From the NCBI GenBank assembly GCA_003218785.1, contig QHOM01000017.1, positions 5,421-38,432 of the forward strand: a stretch of DNA of 33,012 nucleotides, given 5' to 3'. This DNA comes from Verrucomicrobiota bacterium (GTDB lineage Bacteria; Verrucomicrobiota; Verrucomicrobiia; Chthoniobacterales; UBA10450). The position numbers and the translations under genes were made by a program. Of this stretch, positions 15,353-23,179 are shown piece after piece; within the stretch, counting starts at the first letter, position 1, and each line of letters opens with the position of its first letter. The notes under the pieces are model-generated. The model was not told the origin of the DNA, searched no databases, and saw nothing but the letters and a program-made list of their open reading frames with translations.

Positions 15353-15378
15353 TTGCTGTGGAATTGGAGAAGAACAGG

Positions 15379-17619
15379 ATGCTCTTTGGTGCGGACCCGA
15401 TGCCGCGCATCGTTGCGATTGAGCTGGGTGAAACAGGAACGGTAAAGCTCTATCGCCGCGGAAAGGACGGATCGACCATCGCCGACGTCGAGCCGTTCCA
15501 TCCATTTGTCTGGTGCGACTCCGATGTTGTCGATCTTGGAATTCAAACCGAGAAGCTCGAAGGCGACTTGAAGTACGGCTGGCTGATCACGGTTGATAGT
15601 TGGAAGGAACTGATCGCTCTGCGCAACGGCCTCAAGAAAGCGAACCGCGATTTCTTCGCCTTCAACGATCCGGTGCAGCATTACCTCACTGCCACTGGTC
15701 GCACGTTGTTCAAAGAATTGGCGTTCGAAGAATTGAAACGCATGCAACTCGAAGTTCTTTCCTTTGAAGAACCCATCGCCGGCGTTGCTGGCGCAGGATC
15801 GACCGACCACGTCATGAGCATTGCGCTCTCGGACAATACCGGCTGGGAAGAATTAATCGTTGTCGATCCAAAAAGTACAGAAGAATCCGAACATGACGCG
15901 ATCAAACGACTCACTGCGCTCATCAAAGAACGCGATCCGGACGTGATCGAAGGTCACAACTTATTCCGGTTCGATCTGCCTTATTTGGTTTCGCGCGCGA
16001 AGAAAGCGAAAACGAAACTTGATTGGGGACGCAGCGGCGGTTTCCTCCGTTCGCGCCCGTCACGACTCCAAATCGCCGAGAAGACGATCGATTACCCGAA
16101 GTTCACAATCGATGGCCGCCATTTTGTCGATACGTTTTTGCTCGCGCAATTTTACGATGTTGGAATGCGTTCCCTTGTGGGCTTCGAGCGCCTCGATGTC
16201 GCGCGGCATTTCGGTTTTTGCGAGAGCGAACTTTCCACGCTGATTGGGAAAGAATTGCAGCGCGCCTACACCGGCAACTCGGAAAACTTCCGCCAACGTG
16301 CGCTCTGCGCAGTACGCGAAACGCGCGCGATAGCTGATCTGCTCAGCCCGAGCTATTTCATCCAGGCGCAGATTTTTCCCTACAACTACCAGGACGTAAT
16401 CGTGCGTGGCAACGCTACGCGCATCAACGCCGTCTTCCTGCGCGAATATTTCCGGCGGCGCCATTCCATTCCCGAAATGCCAATGGCGCGATCGTTCGAA
16501 GGCGGGTATACCGACATCTTTTTTACCGGTGTTGCGAACAACGTCTGGCACTGCGACATCGCTTCGCTTTACCCGTCGGTCATGTTGCAGTTCGATTGCT
16601 TTCCCACGAGCGACCGGCTCCAGATTTTCCGGCATTTGCTTACCGATCTCCGCACCTTTCGCCTGGAGGCCAAGGCGAAAATGCGCGTGGGGAAAGATCC
16701 GAAAGAGCAGCGCTACTTCCACGCGCTACAAAACACGTTCAAGATCTTGATCAATAGCTTTTACGGCTATCTCGGCTTCGCCCAAGGACATTTCGCCGAT
16801 TTCGATGCCGCCGCGCGCGTTACACAAATCGGGCGTGATTTGTTGAAAAAAATGATCGACTGGCTGAATGCGCACGGCGCTCAGGTGATCGAGGTCGACA
16901 CCGACGGCATTTATTTCGTGCCCCCTTCTTCTGTAGAGGCAGGCGTGTCGCCTGCAAAACGAAAGTCAAACGCAGCCGGCACGGCTGCCACTACGGCCGC
17001 CGAAATCGAGCAACTGCGCGAGGGCCTCGCGAAAGAATTGCCTCCCGGCATCGAAGTCGAATTCGACGAACAGTTCGACGCCATGTTTAGCTACAAGGCG
17101 AAGAACTACGCCCTGCTCACGCCCGAGGGCGACGTCATTATCAAAGGCGGCGCGCTCAAGTCGCGCGGGCTCGAGAAATTTCAGCGCGTTTTCCTCGAGG
17201 AAATGATCAAGCTCCTCATGGAAGGAAAACCGGAAGCGATCGCGCAGTTGCGGGACGAGTTTGAAAAGAAAATCCGCGACCGCGAATGGAACATTGAAAT
17301 GCTGATGAAGACAGACGCGCTGCAAGATTCGCTCGATAAATATCGAGCGAAGATTGCCGGTTCAGCGCGCAACCGCGCCGCCGCCTACGAGCTTGCCCTC
17401 GCCAGCGGCCGTAATTATAAGCCGGGCGACCAGATCAGTTACTACATTAAAACTACGCCGAAGAAAGTTCCGGCGTACGAAGCCGCAAAGTTTGCCTCCG
17501 AATTCGATCCTCAAAATCGCGACGAAAACGTCGATTACTACATCGCCAAACTCGATGAGCTGGTGAAAAAATTCTCCTCCATGATTCCCACAGCCGAACA
17601 AGAAACGCTGAAGCTGTAG
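15379..17619 (+). CDS. Family B DNA polymerase with degenerate exonuclease site
   Basis: A 746-residue B-family DNA polymerase. Start ATG 15379 follows GGAG at 15366-15369; ATG 15400 is an alternative. Polymerase motifs are complete: A, DIASLYPS (393-400); B, KILINSFYG (455-463); C, VDTDG (506-510); then YKAKNY and IIKGGALKSRG. The 3'-5' exonuclease domain is present but altered. Motif II, HNLFRFD (193-199), is intact; the place of motif I (usually DIE) reads QLEVLS (123-128), and the place of motif III (usually YxxxD) reads RALCA (307-311). Proofreading is therefore probably lost. Between motif C and the thumb, residues about 519-540 are encoded by an in-frame palindrome pair. The TAG stop is the head of another palindrome. 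A repair or translesion role is inference. Confidence 0.9.
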   Translation: MLFGADPMPRIVAIELGETGTVKLYRRGKDGSTIADVEPFHPFVWCDSDVVDLGIQTEKLEGDLKYGWLITVDSWKELIALRNGLKKANRDFFAFNDPVQHYLTATGRTLFKELAFEELKRMQLEVLSFEEPIAGVAGAGSTDHVMSIALSDNTGWEELIVVDPKSTEESEHDAIKRLTALIKERDPDVIEGHNLFRFDLPYLVSRAKKAKTKLDWGRSGGFLRSRPSRLQIAEKTIDYPKFTIDGRHFVDTFLLAQFYDVGMRSLVGFERLDVARHFGFCESELSTLIGKELQRAYTGNSENFRQRALCAVRETRAIADLLSPSYFIQAQIFPYNYQDVIVRGNATRINAVFLREYFRRRHSIPEMPMARSFEGGYTDIFFTGVANNVWHCDIASLYPSVMLQFDCFPTSDRLQIFRHLLTDLRTFRLEAKAKMRVGKDPKEQRYFHALQNTFKILINSFYGYLGFAQGHFADFDAAARVTQIGRDLLKKMIDWLNAHGAQVIEVDTDGIYFVPPSSVEAGVSPAKRKSNAAGTAATTAAEIEQLREGLAKELPPGIEVEFDEQFDAMFSYKAKNYALLTPEGDVIIKGGALKSRGLEKFQRVFLEEMIKLLMEGKPEAIAQLRDEFEKKIRDREWNIEMLMKTDALQDSLDKYRAKIAGSARNRAAAYELALASGRNYKPGDQISYYIKTTPKKVPAYEAAKFASEFDPQNRDENVDYYIAKLDELVKKFSSMIPTAEQETLKL
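16933..16994. repeat. Palindrome pair inserted in frame in the polymerase gene
   Basis: Forward copy: GTAG (16933-16936), then stem GCAGGCG, loop TGT, stem CGCCTGC (16939-16955). Sixteen bases later comes a reverse copy: stem GCAGCCG, loop GCA, stem CGGCTGC (16972-16988) and CTAC (16991-16994). It is 62 bases long, almost the same design as the intergenic pair at 30201-30261, but here it is read through in frame and adds an Ala/Lys/Thr-rich stretch after motif C. Confidence 0.85.
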
Positions 17620-17638
17620 CGGCAGCCGTGTCGGCTGC
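17616..17638 (+). repeat. GTAG-headed palindrome forming the polymerase stop
   Basis: GTAG (17616-17619), stem GCAGCCG, loop TGT, stem CGGCTGC (17622-17638). The TAG of the head is the polymerase stop codon. The sequence is nearly identical to the copy at 30201. Confidence 0.82.
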
Positions 17639-17677
17639 GCCCTTCTTCGACTACGGATCACGCGGCTGATTGGACCT

Positions 17678-17700
17678 GTAGCGGTCGCCGTGTCGACCGC
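17678..17700 (+). repeat. GTAG-headed palindrome downstream of the polymerase
   Basis: GTAG (17678-17681) runs into stem GCGGTCG (17681-17687), loop CCGTGT and stem CGACCGC (17694-17700). Same family as the copy at 17616 but with a different stem. With it, it occupies the gap between the convergent polymerase and small membrane protein genes and could act as a bidirectional transcription barrier. Confidence 0.72.
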
Positions 17701-17717
17701 AGGCTCTCCCGTCCTTC

Positions 17718-18038
17718 TTATTTTATCATTCTGTACAAGGCAGCGATCATCGAGATGATCGGCCAGGCTGAAACTCCTGCGATCAAAGTGAAGAGCGCGA
17801 GCTCGGCGACGTAATCGCGGCTAGTTTCTGTGCCGAAGAAATCGCTGCTCAATTTGCGGAACGTGCGCAGCTTGGAGATTCGGTGCGCGTTCCCAGAACT
17901 TGTAAGGGAGTTGTCGCCGGTTTTCGCGGTCGATCGATAGGAGTAGTCCGTTAACGGAAAATTCCGGTGATCGCGCCGTGCGCGGCTGCCGCGACGCGAA
18001 GGTCGCCGATTGACACTAACTTGAGGTATTGGTTTCAT
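17718..18038 (-). CDS. Small putative membrane protein
   Basis: A 106-residue protein I do not recognise by name. The first 70 residues are very basic and polar with no clear fold; the C-terminal 30 residues form one strong hydrophobic segment (about 79-101, LALFTLIAGVSAWPIISMIAAL) ending in YRMIK, so it looks like a tail-anchored or single-pass protein with the N-terminus in the cytoplasm. ATG 18038 has only an A-rich stretch ahead of it and no clear ribosome site. The hydrophobic tail right up to the stop is the main reason to believe in it. The start could be internal. Confidence 0.5.
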   Translation of the reverse strand: MKPIPQVSVNRRPSRRGSRARRDHRNFPLTDYSYRSTAKTGDNSLTSSGNAHRISKLRTFRKLSSDFFGTETSRDYVAELALFTLIAGVSAWPIISMIAALYRMIK

Positions 18039-18348
18039 AAATGTTTTCTTAGAAAGAGTGATTTCGATTCGGATGACCTCGGCAGAAGCCGAGTGATTCG
18101 ACCACTGGGGTGCCGCAGAAAGCGGGCTCCAACTTGGCGAGATCGAAACGCGCGCTTATCCAGCCTGCCGGTTATCGGCGGCGCAAGTTGGCGTGTTGAC
18201 CGTTTTCATCCCCATCTATCTACAGGCGTTTCCGGGTTTGTCCACTTGGCCGGATCAATTTACGTCATAAGCCCCTCGCACTGTGGGAGAAGCAATTCCA
18301 CTTTTTTTTGGTTGTCGACAAAACCCAACCTCCTGATTTGCTCCATTC
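18039..18348. other. 310-base gap without a supported gene
   Basis: Neither strand holds a convincing reading frame. I see one hairpin, CTCGGC-AGAA-GCCGAG at 18078-18093, and a run of eight T at 18302-18309. The stretch lies between the ends or starts of two minus-strand genes (osmC-like, then the small membrane protein), so it may hold the promoter of the latter; no good -35/-10 pair stands out. Confidence 0.5.
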
Positions 18349-18783
18349 TCACCCTACCCGGAGAAGGTTAGCGTCGAGATTGATCTGGGTCCCGGAAAGC
18401 GCCACGGAAACCGGGCAAGTCTTTTTCGTCAGCTCGGCTTGCTCGCGGAATTTTGATTCATCCATTCCTGGGACCTCGGCTTCTGTTCTCAAATCAATGG
18501 AGGTGATTTTGAATCCGCTGTCTGCGGGCTCCAGTTTCACTGTCGCCGTGGTGCTGACGCGTTTCGCTGGATGACCTGCCTTTTCGAGATTGAACGAAAG
18601 CGCCATGGAAAAACAACCAGCCTCGGCCGCGCCGATCAGTTCCTCGGGGTTCGTTCCCTTTCCTTCTTCAAAGCGCGACGAAAATGAATAGGGACCCTCG
18701 AACGCGCCGCTCCCGAGCTTCATGTTTCCCTTGCCTTCCTTCAAAGTGCCTTCCCATACAGCCGATCCAGTTCGTGTTGCCAT
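18349..18783 (-). CDS. OsmC-family peroxidase
   Basis: OsmC/Ohr proteins reduce organic hydroperoxides with a reactive cysteine pair. The 144-residue product has GTNPEELIGAAEAGCFSMAL with Cys57 and KKTCPVSVAL with Cys123, the two catalytic cysteines; it fits the OsmC subgroup better than Ohr. The start at 18783 is fixed by a perfect AAGGAGG at 18791-18797, seven bases away; this is the best ribosome site in the window. It lies 26 bases after the stop of the transporter gene and is probably the last gene of a three-gene minus-strand operon. The hydroperoxidase role follows from the family and retained cysteines; the actual substrate is unknown. Confidence 0.9.
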   Translation of the reverse strand: MATRTGSAVWEGTLKEGKGNMKLGSGAFEGPYSFSSRFEEGKGTNPEELIGAAEAGCFSMALSFNLEKAGHPAKRVSTTATVKLEPADSGFKITSIDLRTEAEVPGMDESKFREQAELTKKTCPVSVALSGTQINLDANLLRVG

Positions 18784-18809
18784 CGATTTGCCTCCTTGAT
18801 TGTTGTCGT

Positions 18810-20102
18810 TTACGATTCGCTCTGGGCGCGGGCGAGCGCAATCTGTTTTCGTCCGAGCCACAGACAAAGGCCGCACCATCCGGCGACGACCGGAACAGCG
18901 ACAAAGCTAATGCTCGGAAGTTCCAAGCCCAGCGCATGCAGACCGCCATATGACCATGCGCCTATCTGATCGCCGGTGCGGTATCCGAGGGTATCGGTCA
19001 CGCTCTTGACTTTGTACTTGTCCTCGCGGCGCAAAACCGTGAACAAAATCTCTCGGGAGGGCCGCATCAACGCGTAAGCCGCGACCCGGCGAGCTACTTG
19101 AAAAACTGCGAGCAGTGCCAGAGTTGGCACGATACCCATTGCAGCAAAGCCCATCATGCTGACGAACGGCATTGCGACGAGTGTGAACCCGACGCCGAAC
19201 CATTTGAGCAAACGGCCGGTGAGGAAGATTTGGATGACAACAGTGATGGAGTTCACCCACATATCCAAATGCGCGAGAAAAACTGTTCGCGCACCGCTGT
19301 CCTTCAAGGCTTCCCGGGTCAAATCCGACTGCTGAAAATATGCCCATGTCGAAGTAGTCGTATAAAGGAGCATAGAGGCGGCCAGTCCGAGAAGATAGGG
19401 CGACCGGCCAATATGGGTGATTCCAGACCAGATGGATCCGCCGATCGGTTCTTCGCGCGCTTGGACAACTTTGTTTCTATCGGTGAAGTTGCTCGGGAAG
19501 AATCGGACTAAAAAGCCGGCGATCACAAACATAACCGCGGCAACCGCCAAAAGATTGGCTGGCCCAATGTCTCGGACATAACGCGCGGTGATGTATGGCC
19601 CGAGAATGCCGCCAAGCGATCCGCCAACGGCGATGAAGCCATAGAGCCGCTTGCCCTGCTCGACGGTGAAGAGGTCCGTCATGAACGCCCAGAAGATGGC
19701 GGTATTGAATAGATTGAAGACGCTGACCCAAACATACAGCGCCCGGCCGATCCAGATTTGCTGCGCCGGTGGACATGTGCGCATCAGAACGAAAAAGAGC
19801 GCGAGATTGAAAATGAAAAATCCGTAAGCGAGCGGAATAAATTTTCTCCGCGACATTCGCGCCACGATCGCGGCGAAGAGCGCATTAGCGATCAACATCG
19901 CTATAAGCGTCGCGGTAAACATCCAGGGCAACGTTTCCAGTCGGCTACTCGCGGCAATGCTGTCGCGAATCGGCCGCATGATGTAGTAGCCGGTGAGAAT
20001 GAGAAAGTGGAAAATAAATCCGAGCCAGAGAGCGCGAATTTCGTCCGCCTTTACCTCAACTACCTTTTCGAAGAGGCGCGCTATCTTCGTTGTTTGTGCC
20101 AT
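18810..20102 (-). CDS. MFS / ADP-ATP carrier-like transporter
   Basis: A polytopic membrane protein of 430 residues with about 11-12 hydrophobic segments. The opening (RALWLGFIFHFLILTGYYIMRPIRDS) and the FGFIAVGG-like segment YGFIAVGGSLGGILGP resemble bacterial relatives of the Npt/Tlc nucleotide carriers, a branch of the major facilitator superfamily. These bacterial relatives are of unknown substrate, and nothing here shows that it moves nucleotides. ATG 20102 lies 22 bases inside the upstream epimerase gene, so the two are translationally coupled, and osmC follows 26 bases on. Confidence 0.8.
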   Translation of the reverse strand: MAQTTKIARLFEKVVEVKADEIRALWLGFIFHFLILTGYYIMRPIRDSIAASSRLETLPWMFTATLIAMLIANALFAAIVARMSRRKFIPLAYGFFIFNLALFFVLMRTCPPAQQIWIGRALYVWVSVFNLFNTAIFWAFMTDLFTVEQGKRLYGFIAVGGSLGGILGPYITARYVRDIGPANLLAVAAVMFVIAGFLVRFFPSNFTDRNKVVQAREEPIGGSIWSGITHIGRSPYLLGLAASMLLYTTTSTWAYFQQSDLTREALKDSGARTVFLAHLDMWVNSITVVIQIFLTGRLLKWFGVGFTLVAMPFVSMMGFAAMGIVPTLALLAVFQVARRVAAYALMRPSREILFTVLRREDKYKVKSVTDTLGYRTGDQIGAWSYGGLHALGLELPSISFVAVPVVAGWCGLCLWLGRKQIALARAQSES

Positions 20103-21208
20103 GCGGCGAGGACTTCCGCTTCGCGTCCCGACGTAAGACCGGCGCGCAGTTTAGATTGTCGATCTTGCGGCAACGATTTGAACCACGCGAGGGTGTCGCG
20201 CGCCGTTTCGGCAAGGGGGCGAAACGTCAAGCCCTTGGCCAGCGCGCGGTTGATATTTGTTCGCGCGAGGCCGGGCTCGTCGCCCACCCAGACCGGCATA
20301 TCCGACCATGCCTCAACTTTTTGTTGTTGGAGGAAATCGGCAGGCAACCAGGTAAATTTCGCGTCCGAATTGAGCGCGCTTTTGATCTCGTCGAGCATCT
20401 CGCCGATCACGAGTGGCTTGGCCGGCCCAACAGCGTTGTAAATTCCCGTCTCACGGTTCTCCACCATGCGGATCGTCCACTCAGCCAGATCGCGCGCATC
20501 GATGAATTGAATCGGATCGCTCGGTTTGCCGGGTGCAAGCACTTCGCCGCTGCGATCGATGCGCACCGGCCAGTAGGTGAAGCGATCGGTCTCGTCGCGC
20601 GGCCCAACGATCAAACCCGGACGAATGGTCAATGCTTTTCCCGGAAACCATTTCTCCGTTTCCTTTTCCGACAAGGCTTTGAGCGGCCCGTAGGTTTTAT
20701 AACCGGAAGCTTTTATCGCTTCGAGCGTCTCTTTGTACGGATCTGCACCGTCGTGCTTCGCAAGCGGCGCGTTTTCATCGGCGCCTTTCGTCGTATCGGC
20801 ATAAACCGAGATCGTCGAGATAAACACGTAACGCTCAACGTTTCCTTTCAAAATTTGCGCTGCATCACGCACCCAAGCGGGCAGTGTCGTCGGATTGTCG
20901 ATTGCCACATCCCATTTGCGTCCTTTCAGTGCATCCAATTGGCCGTTGCGATCGCCAACCAATTGTTCGACTTCGTTCGGCAGTTCGCCCGGATGCGTTT
21001 TTCCTCGATTGAAAGTGGTTACCCTATGTCCGCGGCTGAGGGCATAACGAACCTGGTATGGGCCGGTGAATCCTGTGCCGCCGAGGATGAGAATGCGCAA
21101 AGGTTTCACGGATTTCTCAGCGAATAACTTTGTCGATCTAATTCCTAATCCAAACGCGCCGCCAACCGCAGCGGCGAGTTTGATGAAAGTTCGTCTTGTC
21201 GTCGGCAT
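20081..21208 (-). CDS. Tat-exported NAD-dependent epimerase/dehydratase
   Basis: An extended short-chain dehydrogenase/reductase (375 residues) led by a twin-arginine signal: PTTRRTFIKLAAAVGGAFG (R5-R6). After the signal comes the nucleotide motif ILGGTGFTG (41-49), FISTISVYAD, and YGPLK, the YxxxK catalytic pair, then IRPGLIVGP and a C-terminal substrate domain. Members of this group act on nucleotide sugars or related compounds; the substrate is unknown. Export folded, with NAD(P) bound, fits the Tat route. I start at ATG 21208 because the Tat signal begins there. First gene of a likely operon with the transporter and osmC; divergent from another Tat-dependent oxidoreductase. Confidence 0.87.
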   Translation of the reverse strand: MPTTRRTFIKLAAAVGGAFGLGIRSTKLFAEKSVKPLRILILGGTGFTGPYQVRYALSRGHRVTTFNRGKTHPGELPNEVEQLVGDRNGQLDALKGRKWDVAIDNPTTLPAWVRDAAQILKGNVERYVFISTISVYADTTKGADENAPLAKHDGADPYKETLEAIKASGYKTYGPLKALSEKETEKWFPGKALTIRPGLIVGPRDETDRFTYWPVRIDRSGEVLAPGKPSDPIQFIDARDLAEWTIRMVENRETGIYNAVGPAKPLVIGEMLDEIKSALNSDAKFTWLPADFLQQQKVEAWSDMPVWVGDEPGLARTNINRALAKGLTFRPLAETARDTLAWFKSLPQDRQSKLRAGLTSGREAEVLAAWHKQRR

Positions 21209-21253
21209 CGGCGTGCATAATCGCTGCCCTTTCCATGAGTGCAATCGGCGGTT

Positions 21254-21312
21254 GTACGGCGTCTGTGTCAGACACCGCAGGTTTGAATTGGCGTTTCGCA
21301 GAAACGCCCTGC
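21254..21312. repeat. Diverged palindrome pair in the divergent epimerase/reductase promoter region
   Basis: Left copy: GTAC head (21254-21257) and stem CGGCGTCTG, loop TGT, stem CAGACACCG (21257-21277, one mismatch). Right copy: GGCGTTTC, loop GCA, GAAACGCC (21290-21308) followed by CTGC. Orientation and 12-base spacing are like the other head-to-head pairs, with one base changed in each head. It takes up much of the 142 bases between two divergent starts. Confidence 0.6.
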
Positions 21313-21350
21313 AAGTTATTAGTCGGTTCGACAGAGGTCTCGCCCCACTG

Positions 21351-22283
21351 GTGAAGGAAAAACTTACGCGCCGCGAAGCCACCCGCTTGATCGGCGCGGG
21401 CGCGGCGGGATTGCTCTTTGGTGCGTCACCTGTGTGTACGGCAAACGAATCGTCAACGATGCTGATGCGCACGATTCCTTCTTCGGGTGAGAAGCTGCCC
21501 GTGATCGGCTTGGGAACGTGGCGAACGTTCGATGTCGATCTTACGCCGGACAATCGGAAGCAATTGGAGGACGTGCTTGCCCTGTTCGTGAAGCTAGGTG
21601 GACGCGTAATCGATACGTCGCCGATGTACGGTCGCGCCGAGGAGGTGATCGGCGATCTCACCGCGGCGCTCGGAATTCGGGACAAGCTTTTTCTCGCAAC
21701 GAAAGTGTGGACGCATGGCAAAGAGAGCGGGATCAACTCGATGGAACGTTCATTGGCGCGACTGCGAACAAAACGCATCGACCTGACGCAGGTTCACAAC
21801 CTTGTCGATGTCGATACACATCTCGCTACGCTGCGGGAATGGAAGGGTCAGCGCCGCATCCGCTACATCGGAATTACGCATTACGAGTCAGGTGCTCTCG
21901 TTGACGTGGAAAAAATTATGGGGAGCGAGAAACTCGATTTCGTACAGATCAACTATTCACTGATGGAACGCGAAGCGGAAGAGCGGGTTCTGCCGCTTGC
22001 CCAGGAACGCGGCGTCGCTGTGATTGCCAATCGTCCGTTCGGCGGAGGTGATTTGTTCGCGCGGGCGCGAGCGAAACAGTTGCCCGATTGGGCGGCCGAA
22101 TTCGATTGCCGATCCTGGGCGCAGTTCTTTCTGAAATGGATCGTCGCGCATGCTGCCGTCACCTGCGCCATTCCCGCGACCGACAACCCGCGCCACCTTG
22201 AGGACAACATGCAAGGAAGAATCGGACGGCTTCCTGACGCAAAGATGCGTCAGCGAATGGTTGAGATCGTTTCTTCGTTTTAG
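21351..22283 (+). CDS. Tat-signal aldo/keto reductase
   Basis: An NAD(P)H-dependent aldo/keto reductase of 310 residues. Seen: GLGTWRTFDV, the active-site Asp and Tyr in DTSPMYG, the Lys in ATKVWTHGK, the His in LTQVHNLVD, then YIGITHYESG and FVQINYSLMER. All four tetrad residues are in place. Before the barrel is KLTRREATRLIGAGAAGLLFGA, a twin-arginine type signal, so I start at GTG 21351 just ahead of it. The frame is open back to 21066, but that part crosses the epimerase gene and the palindromes. The ribosome site is weak (GAGG at 21334-21337, 13 bases away). Ends at 22283 with no clear terminator. Confidence 0.85.
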   Translation: MKEKLTRREATRLIGAGAAGLLFGASPVCTANESSTMLMRTIPSSGEKLPVIGLGTWRTFDVDLTPDNRKQLEDVLALFVKLGGRVIDTSPMYGRAEEVIGDLTAALGIRDKLFLATKVWTHGKESGINSMERSLARLRTKRIDLTQVHNLVDVDTHLATLREWKGQRRIRYIGITHYESGALVDVEKIMGSEKLDFVQINYSLMEREAEERVLPLAQERGVAVIANRPFGGGDLFARARAKQLPDWAAEFDCRSWAQFFLKWIVAHAAVTCAIPATDNPRHLEDNMQGRIGRLPDAKMRQRMVEIVSSF

Positions 22284-22377
22284 TGCTCCTCCTTCTCCCG
22301 TCTTTGGGTCGAAAATCCATGGCCTTGGATTTGGTTTCGCGCTGTAAACAACTCAGTTTCAAGGGCCCCGGGGGAAA

Positions 22378-22421
22378 CTGCAGGCAAAAAATATCGTTTT
22401 TTCAAAAAAAATCGCTTGCAG
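22378..22421. promoter_or_regulatory. AT-rich inverted repeat upstream of the CHAP-like gene
   Basis: CTGCAGGC (22378-22385) and GCTTGCAG (22414-22421) form an inverted repeat with one mismatch around a 28-base AT-rich core that itself contains AAAAAA-TATCG-TTTTTT. It could be an operator for the next gene or a weak terminator for the reductase; the sequence does not decide. Confidence 0.3.
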
Positions 22422-22455
22422 AGGCAACCGATCTCATCGATAGATCGCGCTCTTT

Positions 22456-23019
22456 ATGCGAAAAATTCTCCCCGTTACCGTCGTTTTTCTTTGCTGCATG
22501 GCCTTTTGTCCCCGCCCAGCCTTTGCGTTGAATATGTCGCCGTCGACACCGGTAAAACCGAGATTTGTTTACAAGGACGCCTCCGGAAAAGTGACCTCGG
22601 CCGACGTTGTCGAAAAATATTATCCGAAGAAAATCGTGCAGCCGTTTGTCAAAGTTGATTCCCAGATCGACCCAAAGCTGTGCCGCGCTGCTACGATTGC
22701 CGAGGAGCGCGCCCGCGCACACTCGCATTGTCTGTGCTGGCGTTTTGTGAAAGAAGCGCTCGTTGCCGCGGGCGTGGTCGGCTCCCGACCCCAGACGCTG
22801 TTGGCGAAGCAAGCCGGACAGGAGCTCGTGAACAATTACGGTTTCAAAAAGCTCCCGGTGTCGAATCCCTATGAAGCGCCGGTCGGCGCGGTGCTGGTCT
22901 ATGGCGGCAGTCGCGCGGCAGGGCACGTCGAGATTCGCACGGAGGATGGTTTCGTCAGCGATTTCCGATCGAAAACGCCGTCGCGTCGGCCGCTGATCGG
23001 CGTTTTCGCGAAGGCTTAG
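22456..23019 (+). CDS. Secreted CHAP/NlpC-P60-like cysteine hydrolase
   Basis: A 187-residue protein with a signal peptide (about 1-24, RKILPVTVVFLCCMAFCPRP then AFA). The mature part looks like a small CHAP-type fold: a Cys at the start of a helix, HCLCWRFVKEALVAAG (Cys94), and a His in the following sheet, APVGAVLVYGG ... AGHVEIRTEDGFVSDF (His157). This Cys-His arrangement is that of peptidoglycan amidases and endopeptidases, so wall remodelling is a likely role, but the family match is by pattern only. Cys92 and Cys76 could also form a disulfide. It converges with the 3D-domain gene, another secreted wall-type protein. Confidence 0.7.
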   Translation: MRKILPVTVVFLCCMAFCPRPAFALNMSPSTPVKPRFVYKDASGKVTSADVVEKYYPKKIVQPFVKVDSQIDPKLCRAATIAEERARAHSHCLCWRFVKEALVAAGVVGSRPQTLLAKQAGQELVNNYGFKKLPVSNPYEAPVGAVLVYGGSRAAGHVEIRTEDGFVSDFRSKTPSRRPLIGVFAKA

Positions 23020-23179
23020 GCTGTCGCCGCAGTTGCTAACAAGGTGGCCGCAGGTCCAGCGACAACGGACCTCTAGGGAAAGGGATAACGGAAGTATTTA
23101 TGTCGATGACCGCTGGAGGCTTTGAGGTTGGCGTCTTCTTAGGCCTCGCAACGAGCCGGAAACATGCGCGTGTAGGAAC

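Noticed and set aside
16933-16994. CRISPR-like repeat units
   Set aside because: Copies are inverted, not regularly spaced direct repeats, and there are no cas genes.
20090-21127. 345-codon plus-strand frame opposite the epimerase gene
   Set aside because: Shadow of the epimerase, whose Tat signal, Rossmann motif and YxxxK are clear.
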